Below are positions 44,436 to 52,321 of a stretch of DNA of 64,000 nt, piece by piece. A program made the translations under genes and the position numbers. The notes below the pieces were generated by a model. The model worked only from the letters and a program-made list of their open reading frames with translations, had not been told where the DNA came from and searched no databases. Positions within the stretch are counted from its first letter, which is position 1; each line of letters starts with the position of its first letter. Source of the DNA: JALZUR01 sp965205365 (GTDB taxonomy: Bacteria; Bdellovibrionota; Bdellovibrionia; Bdellovibrionales; UBA1609); the NCBI GenBank assembly GCA_965205365.1, contig CBDBGT010000011.1, positions 1 through 64,000 of the forward strand. The letters are read 5' to 3'.

Positions 44436-45005
44436 ATGAGTGAAGCACTGAAGAAAAAAACATTTAAAGATTTGTATGAAGATTTATGTGCTCTTCCTGA
44501 AAATGTTGTTGGTGAAATTATAAACGAAGAGCTTGTTGTGAGCCCAAGGCCTGGGTTTGAACATGCTAATGCAAGTTCGGCAATAGGATCTATTTTTTTT
44601 GCACCTTATCAACTAGGAAAAAATGGTCCTGGAGGATGGTGGATTTTAGACGAACCAGAAATTCATTTAAAAGATCAAGTTGTTGTTCCTGACGTAGCAG
44701 GCTGGAAAAGAGAAAGGCTTCCTAAGCCTGCAGGAACAACATATTTTTCTCTAGCTCCTGATTGGGCTTGTGAAGTCTTGTCTCCCTCAACAGTTCGTTA
44801 TGATAGAATATCTAAGTTAAAAATTTATGCTGAAAATAAGGTTCCTTATTACTGGATTGTTGATCCACTAAATAGGGTGTTAGAAGTTTTAATTTTAGAT
44901 GGAAAAGGCTATAAAGCAGACCTTGCCTTTGGAAAAGATGATTTGGTTAAAGCTCCTCCATTTGAGGACCTTGAGTTTAATCTTGGGGAGCTTTGGGCAG
45001 ATTAA
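44436..45005 (+). CDS. Uma2 family (DUF820) putative endonuclease
   Basis: Uma2 proteins share the PD-(D/E)xK nuclease fold; their natural role is unsettled and they are abundant in genomes with many mobile elements. Visible are a VGEIINEELVVSPRPGFEHA start, VVPDVAGWKRERLP (the PD), DWACEVLSPST with the E, and the DRISKLKIYAENKVPYYWIVDP block with the catalytic K. It is 189 residues, a normal size. The gene is intact while its neighbour copy is only a tail, which shows recent duplication and loss. Confidence 0.85.
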   Translation: MSEALKKKTFKDLYEDLCALPENVVGEIINEELVVSPRPGFEHANASSAIGSIFFAPYQLGKNGPGGWWILDEPEIHLKDQVVVPDVAGWKRERLPKPAGTTYFSLAPDWACEVLSPSTVRYDRISKLKIYAENKVPYYWIVDPLNRVLEVLILDGKGYKADLAFGKDDLVKAPPFEDLEFNLGELWAD

Positions 45006-45220
45006 AAATCCCTAAGTTTATACTAAAAAAACAAAATTAATATTCTTGAAAAAAGATAAAGTGAGAGTCCTGGAGAAACTTAATTTATTTTTAGCAAAAG
45101 AAAAAAATTAATAATAAGAGGAGAAAAAATAAAGCAGAAAGCTATTGAATCTTTATTTAATAGTTTAATAAAGCTTGGTGATATAGATGCAGAGACAACT
45201 TTGGGTGACTTTGAAGAGAG
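45006..45220. other. Gap with short open frames
   Basis: Two start-less frames are seen (KDKVRVLEKLNLFLAKEKN at about 45052-45108, and KQKAIESLFNSLIKLGDIDA from about 45132). A GAGGAG stands at 45119-45124 without a proper start codon after it. They look like relics; I recognise neither. Confidence 0.25.
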
Positions 45221-45358
45221 GGTTGTTCTAACTTTGGTGTTTTAGAATATCAAAAAGGAAATATAAAAAGAGGGCAAGATATTTTGAATAAAGTTTGTGA
45301 TAAAGGTAATAATTGGTCTTGTAAAAAAACTGATCTTATGAATATTAGAGTTTTTTAA
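45221..45358 (+). pseudogene. Sel1-repeat gene tail
   Basis: The frame GCSNFGVLEYQKGNIKRGQD, then ILNKVCDKGNNWSCKK, ends at a TAA. It is nearly identical to the Sel1 relic at 19200-19300, but the tail after the last helix differs. The 5' part is missing. It shows that a Sel1 gene family was spread and broken across the window. Confidence 0.65.
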
Positions 45359-45594
45359 ACCTTTCTTTTTTTTAAATAATTAAAGAGCTTAAGACCTTAA
45401 TTTTTTTTTACTACTTTTGTATCAAAATAAGAAAAAAACAGTTCTTTGAAAACACTAAGTTAAAAATAAAGCTAAAAACCCACACTTATTACGCCTTAAT
45501 ATTAAATTAAGAAAATCACTTAATTTACTCAAGTTTTTAAGCCCTTTATCCGATACATAGAGTATAAAATATAAGAATTTATATAGGATATAAC
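45359..45594. other. A+T-rich gap before the fibre gene
   Basis: TATAAA at 45564-45569 may be a -10 box for the fibre gene, but no good -35 is seen. AGGATA precedes the ATG. Confidence 0.3.
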
Positions 45595-48375
45595 ATGAAA
45601 GCTTTAACTTTATTTACAGTTTTATTATGGACGTTTTCTTCCTTGGCTGTGCCAAGTTCTTTTGTCTTTCAAGGTCAAATTATAAAGCCCAATGGAGAAG
45701 CCCTAGAAGACAATAATGTTAACTTTATTCTTAAAATCCTATCTCCCCTAAACCACTGCCTCCTCTATGAAGAAACCTTCACCCTTAATATGACAGACTC
45801 AAAGGGAGTGTTTAACCTAAGTGTTGGGTCTGGCACAACCACAGGAAATGGTGGCTTAACAAGTTTATCTAAAGCCCTAGACAATTCCTTAAACAACATC
45901 ACAGGGCTTAACTGTGACTCTGGTTCCTCATACAGTCCAAGCCTCACTGACACAAGAAAACTTAGAATGACTTTTGATGACGGCAGTGGTCCCCTTACTC
46001 TAACAAATGACCACACAATTGAAAGTGTGCCCTATGCTCAGTATGCTCATAAACTTGGCGGAAAAACACTTCATGACTTTATTCAAGTCAACAGTGGTGT
46101 GACACAAAGTAATTTAGAAACTGTGTTTGATAACGGTGTAAACCAAAGAGAGTTTATGGCTTTAATTGAGGGCCGTTCTAACCAATACTCTCCATTAAGC
46201 ACTAGTGGAGCTAGTTCTTTACCGAGCTTTTCAAATCCTCCCCTTAACTCTAAGGCAGGAGATGTTTGGTACAACTCTACAACCAATGAAATCATGTACC
46301 ACAATGGATCAGTAAACACCGTTGTTGGCCAAGGGAGTGGAACTGTGACCAGTATCACCACAGGAAGTGGTCTAAGTGGTGGAATCATTACAAACAGCGG
46401 TACAATTTCAATTGCCACAGGGGGTGTATTAAACAGTCACCTTCAAGGTGGTATCCATGGAAGTAAAATCACAGGAGGAGTTTTACCAGCCTCAGTGGTT
46501 CCAACAGGAACTGATGATACAAAGCTTTCTCTTCAAGGAGGAAGTTTATTAGGTGATCTTAACCTTAATGGAAATGAGGTTTTAAACACAGGTCATATTA
46601 TGCAAAACCCGAGGAGTACAATGACCCTAGGTTCTTATGGGAATTTAGAAGAGGCTAGTCTTTTAGGTTCTTTGAGTGCGGGGAATGCTGGAGCCACTTG
46701 GTACAATAGTGATTCTAGTGTGCTTAAGTACTGGGATGGTAGTGGTGTAGAAGTTTTAACCACAGTGAGTGTAGGTGTATCAAGTGTTTTAGTGAGTCCC
46801 CCGTTAACTTCTTCAGGTGGTAATGATCCAAGACTAGGCATAAGCCTTGGTAGGGGTTTATACAACAAGAGTGGAAGTGTGGAGATAGATTTAGACTCTC
46901 TTAGTGGTTTAGACTTTAATGGAAGTAAGTTAAAGGTAAAGGCAGGAAGTGGTATAAGACTAACAGGAAGTGGTATAGAGGCAGATACGGGAACGAGTTT
47001 AGGTCAGTTAATGAGAGTAGACAGTCTTCCTGTGTGCACAAGTGGGGAAAAGATTCAAAGAAACTCTGGAGCCACAGTGACTTATTCTTGTGTGGCTGAT
47101 GTAGATGAAGACACAAGTCTTTTAGGAAAATCAGCAGGAGGAGACCTTAGTGGAACTTATCCAAACCCCATTTTAACATCAACAGGGGTGAGTGAGGGAA
47201 TCTACTTAAAAGTTAGAGTGGACACTAAGGGAAGGGTAAGAGAGGGTTTAAGTTTAGTAGAAAGTGATATACCAAACTTAAGTGGAAATAAAATCACTTC
47301 AGGAACCATTAATACAAATAGATTAAACACAGGAACAGGGAGTAATGACCTTGTTAAGCTTGATGGTTTATCAAGGTTACCAAGTGTAGATGGGAGTCAG
47401 CTTATAAACTTACCAAGTAGTGCTGACAATATGGGAAATGGTGAGGCGCAAGAGAATATACATCTTAATGGAAATTATTTAAGTGGAGACGGTGATAATG
47501 AGGGAATTAGTGTAAACAGTGATGGCGATGTTTCTGCAACAGGGTCTATTAGTGCATCTAGTGTTGTGCTTTTAAATGGAATAAAAATTGGAACAGAGAC
47601 AACAACTTGTAGCAGTGTAAATGAGGGAACTTTAAGGTATAGTACTTTAGAAAAGAAAATGGAGTTTTGTAATGGAACAGTGTGGAGTGTTTTAGGTGTT
47701 GAGCCTGATCCATGTCTTGTGTCTTCTTCACCCCCCCCCCCCCCCCCCTCAGGAACCGTGTGTAAAGGTGGAGCAATTTATCTTGGAAGTCTTAGCCCAG
47801 GTGCTACTAGTGGAAGTGGAACAGATCACTATATGACCACCCCTGGGGGTTGTGAGGACATTCCATCAGGAAGTGTTTCAGGAGGTTCGGGGACAAATTC
47901 CTATGCATTAAATGATTTTACAGTGATTTGTTCTGGTACGGATAGCTTACATAAAGATTGGAATGATAGTTTAACTAATTACTACGATATTCCAGGGCTA
48001 GTAAACTACATATCAACTCCTGGAACTGGTCATGGTGAAAGTAACATAGATTTAAATTACGGTTCAGCTAATACAGATGCAATTGCTGCCATCACTTTAC
48101 CGCTTCAAGGGGGTTATCATGCCGCAGCAAGGTATTGTCATAAGCTTGTTTATGGTGGTTATGATGATTGGCATTTACCTAATCGTTATGAGCTTAATTT
48201 AATGTACACAAACCGCTCTGTTATTCGAGGTTTAGATCAAAATGGTTCATATTATTGGTCGTCTACGGAGGACGATCATTACTATGCGTGGGTCCAGAGA
48301 TTCTCAGATGGATTCCAGCATAATTATGACGGCAAGGCCAACGATTTTTTGATTCGGTGTGTGCGGCGGTTTTGA
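45595..48375 (+). CDS. MAT-like fibre adhesin with Lcl/DUF1566 tip and poly(C) tract
   Basis: The 926-residue protein has a signal peptide (ending SSLA) and a conserved N-terminal head (about 20-145: FVFQGQIIKPNGEALEDNNV, DDGSGPLTLTNDHTIESVPY). A long Gly/Ser/Thr-rich shaft with short repeats (GSGLSG, GNKITSGTIN, SADNMGNG) suggests a trimeric fibre. A Pro run (residues 713-718) is followed by a separate C-terminal tip (about 719-926) ending in a Lcl/DUF1566 fold (ARYCHKLVYGGYDDWHLPN, YYWSSTEDD, FLIRCVRRF). The layout of a common head with changeable tip matches the mosaic adhesive trimer fibres of Bdellovibrio, used to bind prey; this link is by family resemblance. An 18-C run makes the tip prone to phase change. 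A dead copy of the start is at 8957. Confidence 0.82.
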   Translation: MKALTLFTVLLWTFSSLAVPSSFVFQGQIIKPNGEALEDNNVNFILKILSPLNHCLLYEETFTLNMTDSKGVFNLSVGSGTTTGNGGLTSLSKALDNSLNNITGLNCDSGSSYSPSLTDTRKLRMTFDDGSGPLTLTNDHTIESVPYAQYAHKLGGKTLHDFIQVNSGVTQSNLETVFDNGVNQREFMALIEGRSNQYSPLSTSGASSLPSFSNPPLNSKAGDVWYNSTTNEIMYHNGSVNTVVGQGSGTVTSITTGSGLSGGIITNSGTISIATGGVLNSHLQGGIHGSKITGGVLPASVVPTGTDDTKLSLQGGSLLGDLNLNGNEVLNTGHIMQNPRSTMTLGSYGNLEEASLLGSLSAGNAGATWYNSDSSVLKYWDGSGVEVLTTVSVGVSSVLVSPPLTSSGGNDPRLGISLGRGLYNKSGSVEIDLDSLSGLDFNGSKLKVKAGSGIRLTGSGIEADTGTSLGQLMRVDSLPVCTSGEKIQRNSGATVTYSCVADVDEDTSLLGKSAGGDLSGTYPNPILTSTGVSEGIYLKVRVDTKGRVREGLSLVESDIPNLSGNKITSGTINTNRLNTGTGSNDLVKLDGLSRLPSVDGSQLINLPSSADNMGNGEAQENIHLNGNYLSGDGDNEGISVNSDGDVSATGSISASSVVLLNGIKIGTETTTCSSVNEGTLRYSTLEKKMEFCNGTVWSVLGVEPDPCLVSSSPPPPPPSGTVCKGGAIYLGSLSPGATSGSGTDHYMTTPGGCEDIPSGSVSGGSGTNSYALNDFTVICSGTDSLHKDWNDSLTNYYDIPGLVNYISTPGTGHGESNIDLNYGSANTDAIAAITLPLQGGYHAAARYCHKLVYGGYDDWHLPNRYELNLMYTNRSVIRGLDQNGSYYWSSTEDDHYYAWVQRFSDGFQHNYDGKANDFLIRCVRRF
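47731..47748 (+). repeat. Poly(C)18 homopolymer in the fibre gene
   Basis: Eighteen C in a row encode six Pro between shaft and tip. A loss of one C leads to a TGA at 47834-47836 and a gain of one leads to a TAA at 47763-47765, so length change would delete the tip. Confidence 0.9.
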
Positions 48376-48536
48376 GGCTTAAAAGGGCTCATTATGATTT
48401 TTAAATTAGTTAAAACTGCAGCTAAGGTAGCAACGCTCAAAGAACCCGAGATTAAACTTAAACCCTAAGCTTAGTTTTGTGTTTTTACTTTTTAAGTTCA
48501 TATTTAATATTTTTTAGGCTGTACAGTCTATGGCAT
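48376..48536. other. Gap between fibre gene and ISL3
   Basis: No gene is clear. CTATGGCAT at 48528-48536 is the left copy of the ISL3 target duplication. A GTG-led hydrophobic frame at about 48478 (MFLLFKFIFNIF) could be the start of the gene interrupted by ISL3. Confidence 0.35.
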
Positions 48537-50018
48537 GGTTCACCGTTATCTAGAAGGGTGTGATCCATGCCAACAAGCCTAAAGTCCTGAAAAAGATAAA
48601 CAAGCTCCCTCCACACAATTAAAATTTGGTTACTAAATAAACTAAATTGTCGGAGGATTAAATGGAGCTATTTGAAAAGTTAATCGTAAAATCACTAGGT
48701 CTTCAAGGTGTAAAATTAGAAAACTGGGAGGCTTGTGATAAAGAGTTAAAACTAGTCCTTTACGCAAAACAAGATCGTGAAAATGTAGGCTGTAATCAAT
48801 GTGGCTGCCAAATATCTCATGTCCATGAGTGGAAGCTTCGAAAAATTAAAGCTTCTCCAATAGGCTCATATGAAGAGGTGTGGATTTACTTAAAACAGCT
48901 TCGAGGGCACTGCTTAATGTGTGATGATAAAGTCAGATCAGCTGGTGTTGATTTTACTCACCCTAATTTTGAAAACTTAACTTACTCACTTGTAGAAAAA
49001 GCAGGACGTCTTTGTGAAGAGATGACTTGTGAGTCAGTTGCTAGAATTTTAAGAATGAACCCCAAGACTGTGTGGAATTTGGATCAGTACCGGATGAAGC
49101 AAATAAAACCTCTTTTAAGCTATGCTGAAAGAAAGTTAGATTTAGAGCAGATGTCATCTGATGAGGTGCACTTTAGAACTATTTTTGGAAAGAAGTCTTG
49201 TGACAAGAATACGATTAAGTTCATCACAAATTTAGTCTGTACGAAGATGAGAAAGGTGCTCTCAAATGCAATGGGCAGAAAGGGTTCAAGCTTACTTAAT
49301 TGTTTAAAGGTATTAACAAAAGAGCAGCTAGATAAGATCAAGTTTTTTGCAGTTGATATGCATGATGCTTTTATTGAGGCTGTGATAGGTAAATGTGAGA
49401 ATGCTAAGGTCTGTGTTGATAGGTTCCATGTTGCAGAAGGGCTAAATAATTTTTTTGATGATGTGAGAAAATTTGAGTTTAAAAAAGCTAAAGAAAATGA
49501 AGATAAGTTTTTAATGGATGTGCTAGCACCTCATAAAAGATATATTTTAGTGGAGCGTGAGAAGAATTTATCTAAAGGAGATTTTACTAAATTAGAGAGG
49601 CTTTTAGATGTGAATAAGAACATTTTTAAAGCTTCAGTTTTAGTTGAGCACTTCCATAAAGTTTTAGATCAAAAGAATGTAAAAGACTTTAGAAAAGCTC
49701 TGGTTCTTTGGTACCGATATGCAAGAGAGTCAAAATTAAAGCCCTTTTTGAAATTTGCAAAAACCTTAAGAAAGTACAGAGGTTACATTGAAGGATATAT
49801 TATGTCTGGGCTCACAACAGCAGTAAGTGAAGGCTTAAACAACAAGATTAAAGTGCTTAGAAGGATGGGCTATGGTTACACAAACCCAGAGTCATTTATG
49901 CACAAAATACTGCAGCGATGTGGACTTTTAAACTCAAATTACATCAATACTTCAAGTTGGTACTGGCCACCTCAAATGAGATTGGCACAAACTACACCCT
50001 TCTAGATAACGGAGAGGC
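48537..50018 (+). mobile_element. Complete ISL3-family insertion sequence
   Basis: The 1482-bp element has a perfect 19-base inverted repeat core: CCGTTATCTAGAAGGGTGT at 48543-48561 and ACACCCTTCTAGATAACGG at 49994-50012. A few less similar outer bases bring the edges to 48537 and 50018. CTATGGCAT flanks both sides (48528-48536 and 50019-50027) as a target duplication of 8-9 bp, as expected for ISL3. It is the only element in the window that looks whole, hence probably recent. Confidence 0.88.
48662..50005 (+). CDS. ISL3 family transposase
   Basis: This is the 447-residue transposase of the complete element. The N-terminal zinc-binding part has CNQCGCQ and HCLMCDD. It is followed by the typical ISL3 DDE core with SSDEVHFRTIFG, FFAVDMHDAFIEAV (with the second Asp), VCVDRFHVAEGLNN, and SEGLNNKIKVLRRMGYGYTNPESF. 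The stop codon (TAG, 50003) lies within the right inverted repeat. It is uninterrupted and likely functional. Confidence 0.92.
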   Translation: MELFEKLIVKSLGLQGVKLENWEACDKELKLVLYAKQDRENVGCNQCGCQISHVHEWKLRKIKASPIGSYEEVWIYLKQLRGHCLMCDDKVRSAGVDFTHPNFENLTYSLVEKAGRLCEEMTCESVARILRMNPKTVWNLDQYRMKQIKPLLSYAERKLDLEQMSSDEVHFRTIFGKKSCDKNTIKFITNLVCTKMRKVLSNAMGRKGSSLLNCLKVLTKEQLDKIKFFAVDMHDAFIEAVIGKCENAKVCVDRFHVAEGLNNFFDDVRKFEFKKAKENEDKFLMDVLAPHKRYILVEREKNLSKGDFTKLERLLDVNKNIFKASVLVEHFHKVLDQKNVKDFRKALVLWYRYARESKLKPFLKFAKTLRKYRGYIEGYIMSGLTTAVSEGLNNKIKVLRRMGYGYTNPESFMHKILQRCGLLNSNYINTSSWYWPPQMRLAQTTPF

Positions 50019-50163
50019 CTATGGCATCACCCCTAAAGGTGTTTATGCGGGTAACCTTATTAATTTAAAAAGATATCTTGACAAACTGTATGTTATGTTT
50101 GATATGAAGCAACTTTGGGGCAAACTATTTAACTTGCTGGGGAAGCTGTTCTTTTCCAGCTGA
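50019..50163 (+). pseudogene. Gene remnant interrupted by ISL3
   Basis: After the right target copy a frame reads YGITPKGVYAGNLINLKRYL, DKLYVMFDMKQLWGKLFNLL, and stops at 50163. Joining the flanks by removing ISL3 gives GCTVYGITPKG, perhaps after a lipoprotein signal (a hydrophobic frame precedes, with a mismatch in the T-run). I do not recognise the family. Confidence 0.4.
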
Positions 50164-50185
50164 TTATATAAGGATAAGGTTTTTT

Positions 50186-51001
50186 ATGCAACGACTACAC
50201 ACTACAATAACCGCAGTCACAGTTGCTATAGCAATCACTGTGGGCACTAGTCCGGCTAAAGCGGATAAACTAGATGATGTAATTAATAAAGGTATACTTC
50301 GTTGTGGAGTGGTTCTTGATTTCCCACCCATTGGATATCGCGATAGGGACAATAAACCAGCAGGTTTTGATGTGGAATATTGCAAAGATATGGCAAAAGC
50401 TCTGGAGGTTAAGTTTGAAATTCTACCTTTGGTTTGGGCTGAAAGGTTGCCTTTTATTATCACTAATCGTGCTGATGTTGTCTTCGGGGGAACTTCTGAT
50501 TCTTTAGAACGCGCTAAGACTGTGGGCTTTTCCATTCCCTATGCAGTGTATTACGCTCAGGCTGTTGTTGGCAAAAACTCTGGTATCAAGACTTTTGAAG
50601 ATATGAAAGGTAAGCGAGTTGCTGCTGCCATCAGTACGGTGCAAGAGGTGGAGTTTCTTAAATATGCAAGAAAATGGGGAACAGAGAACCTTTATCAAGG
50701 GTATGAAAGTGAAAATGAAGTGTTCCTAGCTGTTGCTCAAGGTAGGGCGGATGCGGGGATCACCACAAGCACCGCTGTAAAACCCATTGTGGCTAAATAT
50801 GACACCATCATTGTCGGCCCTAGAATGGCATGGGGAACGGATTATACATCGATTATTGGTCCAAGAAAGGACTTTGGCTGGCTTAATTATCTGAACCTGT
50901 TTGTAACCCATCAGGTTCGGTCTGGACGTTACCAAGAGCTTTGGGAGAAATTCGTAGGCGGCAAAGCGCCAGAATTACGCATTCCAGGGGTTATGTACTA
51001 G
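50186..51001 (+). CDS. ABC transporter substrate-binding protein, family 3 (amino-acid type)
   Basis: The protein captures a small solute, usually an amino acid, in the periplasm for an ABC importer. It has a signal peptide (ending near SPAKA), GILRCGVVLDFPPIGYRDR, the GFDVEYCKDMAKALEV block and RADVVFGGTSDSLERAKTVGFSIPY, all typical of SBP family 3. It is 271 residues and intact. No permease or ATPase gene is nearby, so it is an orphan. G+C and codon use are clearly higher than in the neighbours (compare the Fic gene), suggesting horizontal transfer. It is convergent with gspK. Confidence 0.9.
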   Translation: MQRLHTTITAVTVAIAITVGTSPAKADKLDDVINKGILRCGVVLDFPPIGYRDRDNKPAGFDVEYCKDMAKALEVKFEILPLVWAERLPFIITNRADVVFGGTSDSLERAKTVGFSIPYAVYYAQAVVGKNSGIKTFEDMKGKRVAAAISTVQEVEFLKYARKWGTENLYQGYESENEVFLAVAQGRADAGITTSTAVKPIVAKYDTIIVGPRMAWGTDYTSIIGPRKDFGWLNYLNLFVTHQVRSGRYQELWEKFVGGKAPELRIPGVMY

Positions 51002-51076
51002 ATTGAATTTGGCTTTTATTATGTATTAAAGCCGGTAAGAGGAATCTGTGCGTTTATTCTAATATAAGGCTAGATT

Positions 51077-52306
51077 CTAATCAATACTCATATGAACTAT
51101 TAAGGGCCTTCCTTTAGGAGGTGGGGAATCTTTTTTTTCTGATGAGGTGTTTGAATCTTCTTGACTAGAATTCTTTGAATGAGAAGAAGCACTCTTGTCT
51201 AATTGTTCAATGAAAATTTCTTTTAAAGCATTTGCATCTAAAACGTAGGCTGTAATAGTTGTTGTTATGTTTCCTGTAATGCCAGATGATGTGACTAAAA
51301 AAGTGGAAAGAGGAGAGTAGAGAATGGGTATGCCATTTGAATGAATTTCTTCAATGTTAGAGAAGTTAAGCTCACTTAAAAGGTTGTCAAAACTATTTTC
51401 ATCAAGGCTTCCACCTTCAGCTTGTATCTCATCTCTGCGCATTAAAAAGTCTTTGGTTGCTTCTTCAGTAAACTGAGGGTCTATACTCATTAAGACATTT
51501 TTTTCAGCAGTGTTTACATTGATCCCAAAAGTGCCATGAATAGTAATAAGATTTTTTAAATGTTTGAATATAAGGTCATCCATTTTATCTACAAGCATCA
51601 ATTCAGATAAAGTCATAAAGGAGGAGTTTCTTGGGTAACCTTTTTGCTCTTCAAAAGTGTAAAAACTTGATTCACTGCCTCCGTTTCGAGACTCTTCATC
51701 TTTGTCCACCCAATCAGCTACGTTATTTAAAACTTCTTTTATAGAATCTATTGAGTGTTTTTTTGATAAAGCATGGTCTGTGTCTAGAAGCTGGTTAAAT
51801 GTACGTAGTAGGGTTTCTAGTGTTTTATTAGAAATAGTTTTTACAGGAGAGCCTAAGCTGTTTAAATCTATTTTTTCACCAGCATCTTGGATTTGATGGA
51901 AAAAAGTAATATTACTAATTAAAGATTTTTTTAAAATGGTTTTGGTTTCATCTTTTGAAATTAGTCCTGCATTTTCTGGGATTTCTATGGGCCATGGTAG
52001 AGGGAACTGCCAAATCATTGCAAGCTGCTGGCTAAAGTTTATATTTTGATTTCCTACGGCTTTACTAATTGAGGCTTTTGCGTGTTGAAAAGCTTTGATT
52101 CTTAGTAATGCCATTTCTAAACCTGCTTTTGCAGAATATTTAGATTTTAATTTTTTCAACTCTCTACTTGCAAGAGTAGACTCAGTAAGTGTTTCTGTAG
52201 AAAGTTGAGTAACAATGAAGCCAGCAATGGTGAAAAAGAAAAGAGCCATCATCAACGCAGCACCGGTTTCATTTTTTTTATTTACAATCTCTTCTTTATC
52301 ACACAT
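51077..52306 (-). CDS. gspK: Type II secretion minor pseudopilin GspK
   Basis: GspK caps the pseudopilus tip together with GspI and GspJ. A prepilin-like start (NETGAALMMALFFFTIAGFI) lacks the Glu at +5, as is usual in GspK. The long globular part includes EKIDLNSLG and LLVDKMDDLIFKHLKNLI. It ends in a Ser/Lys-rich tail. At 409 residues it fits the family. The ATG lies 15 bases after the gspJ stop. Downstream, where gspL is expected, lies the accessory block. Confidence 0.88.
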   Translation of the reverse strand: MCDKEEIVNKKNETGAALMMALFFFTIAGFIVTQLSTETLTESTLASRELKKLKSKYSAKAGLEMALLRIKAFQHAKASISKAVGNQNINFSQQLAMIWQFPLPWPIEIPENAGLISKDETKTILKKSLISNITFFHQIQDAGEKIDLNSLGSPVKTISNKTLETLLRTFNQLLDTDHALSKKHSIDSIKEVLNNVADWVDKDEESRNGGSESSFYTFEEQKGYPRNSSFMTLSELMLVDKMDDLIFKHLKNLITIHGTFGINVNTAEKNVLMSIDPQFTEEATKDFLMRRDEIQAEGGSLDENSFDNLLSELNFSNIEEIHSNGIPILYSPLSTFLVTSSGITGNITTTITAYVLDANALKEIFIEQLDKSASSHSKNSSQEDSNTSSEKKDSPPPKGRPLIVHMSID

Positions 52307-52321
52307 TAATAAATGAGTCTC

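Noticed and set aside
45119..45140. Possible small gene after GAGGAG
   Set aside because: No ATG, GTG or TTG stands at a proper distance, and the frame is a short relic.
49918..50163. Open frame overlapping the ISL3 end
   Set aside because: Its first part is a shadow of the transposase; only the part after 50018 is host sequence, listed as a remnant.
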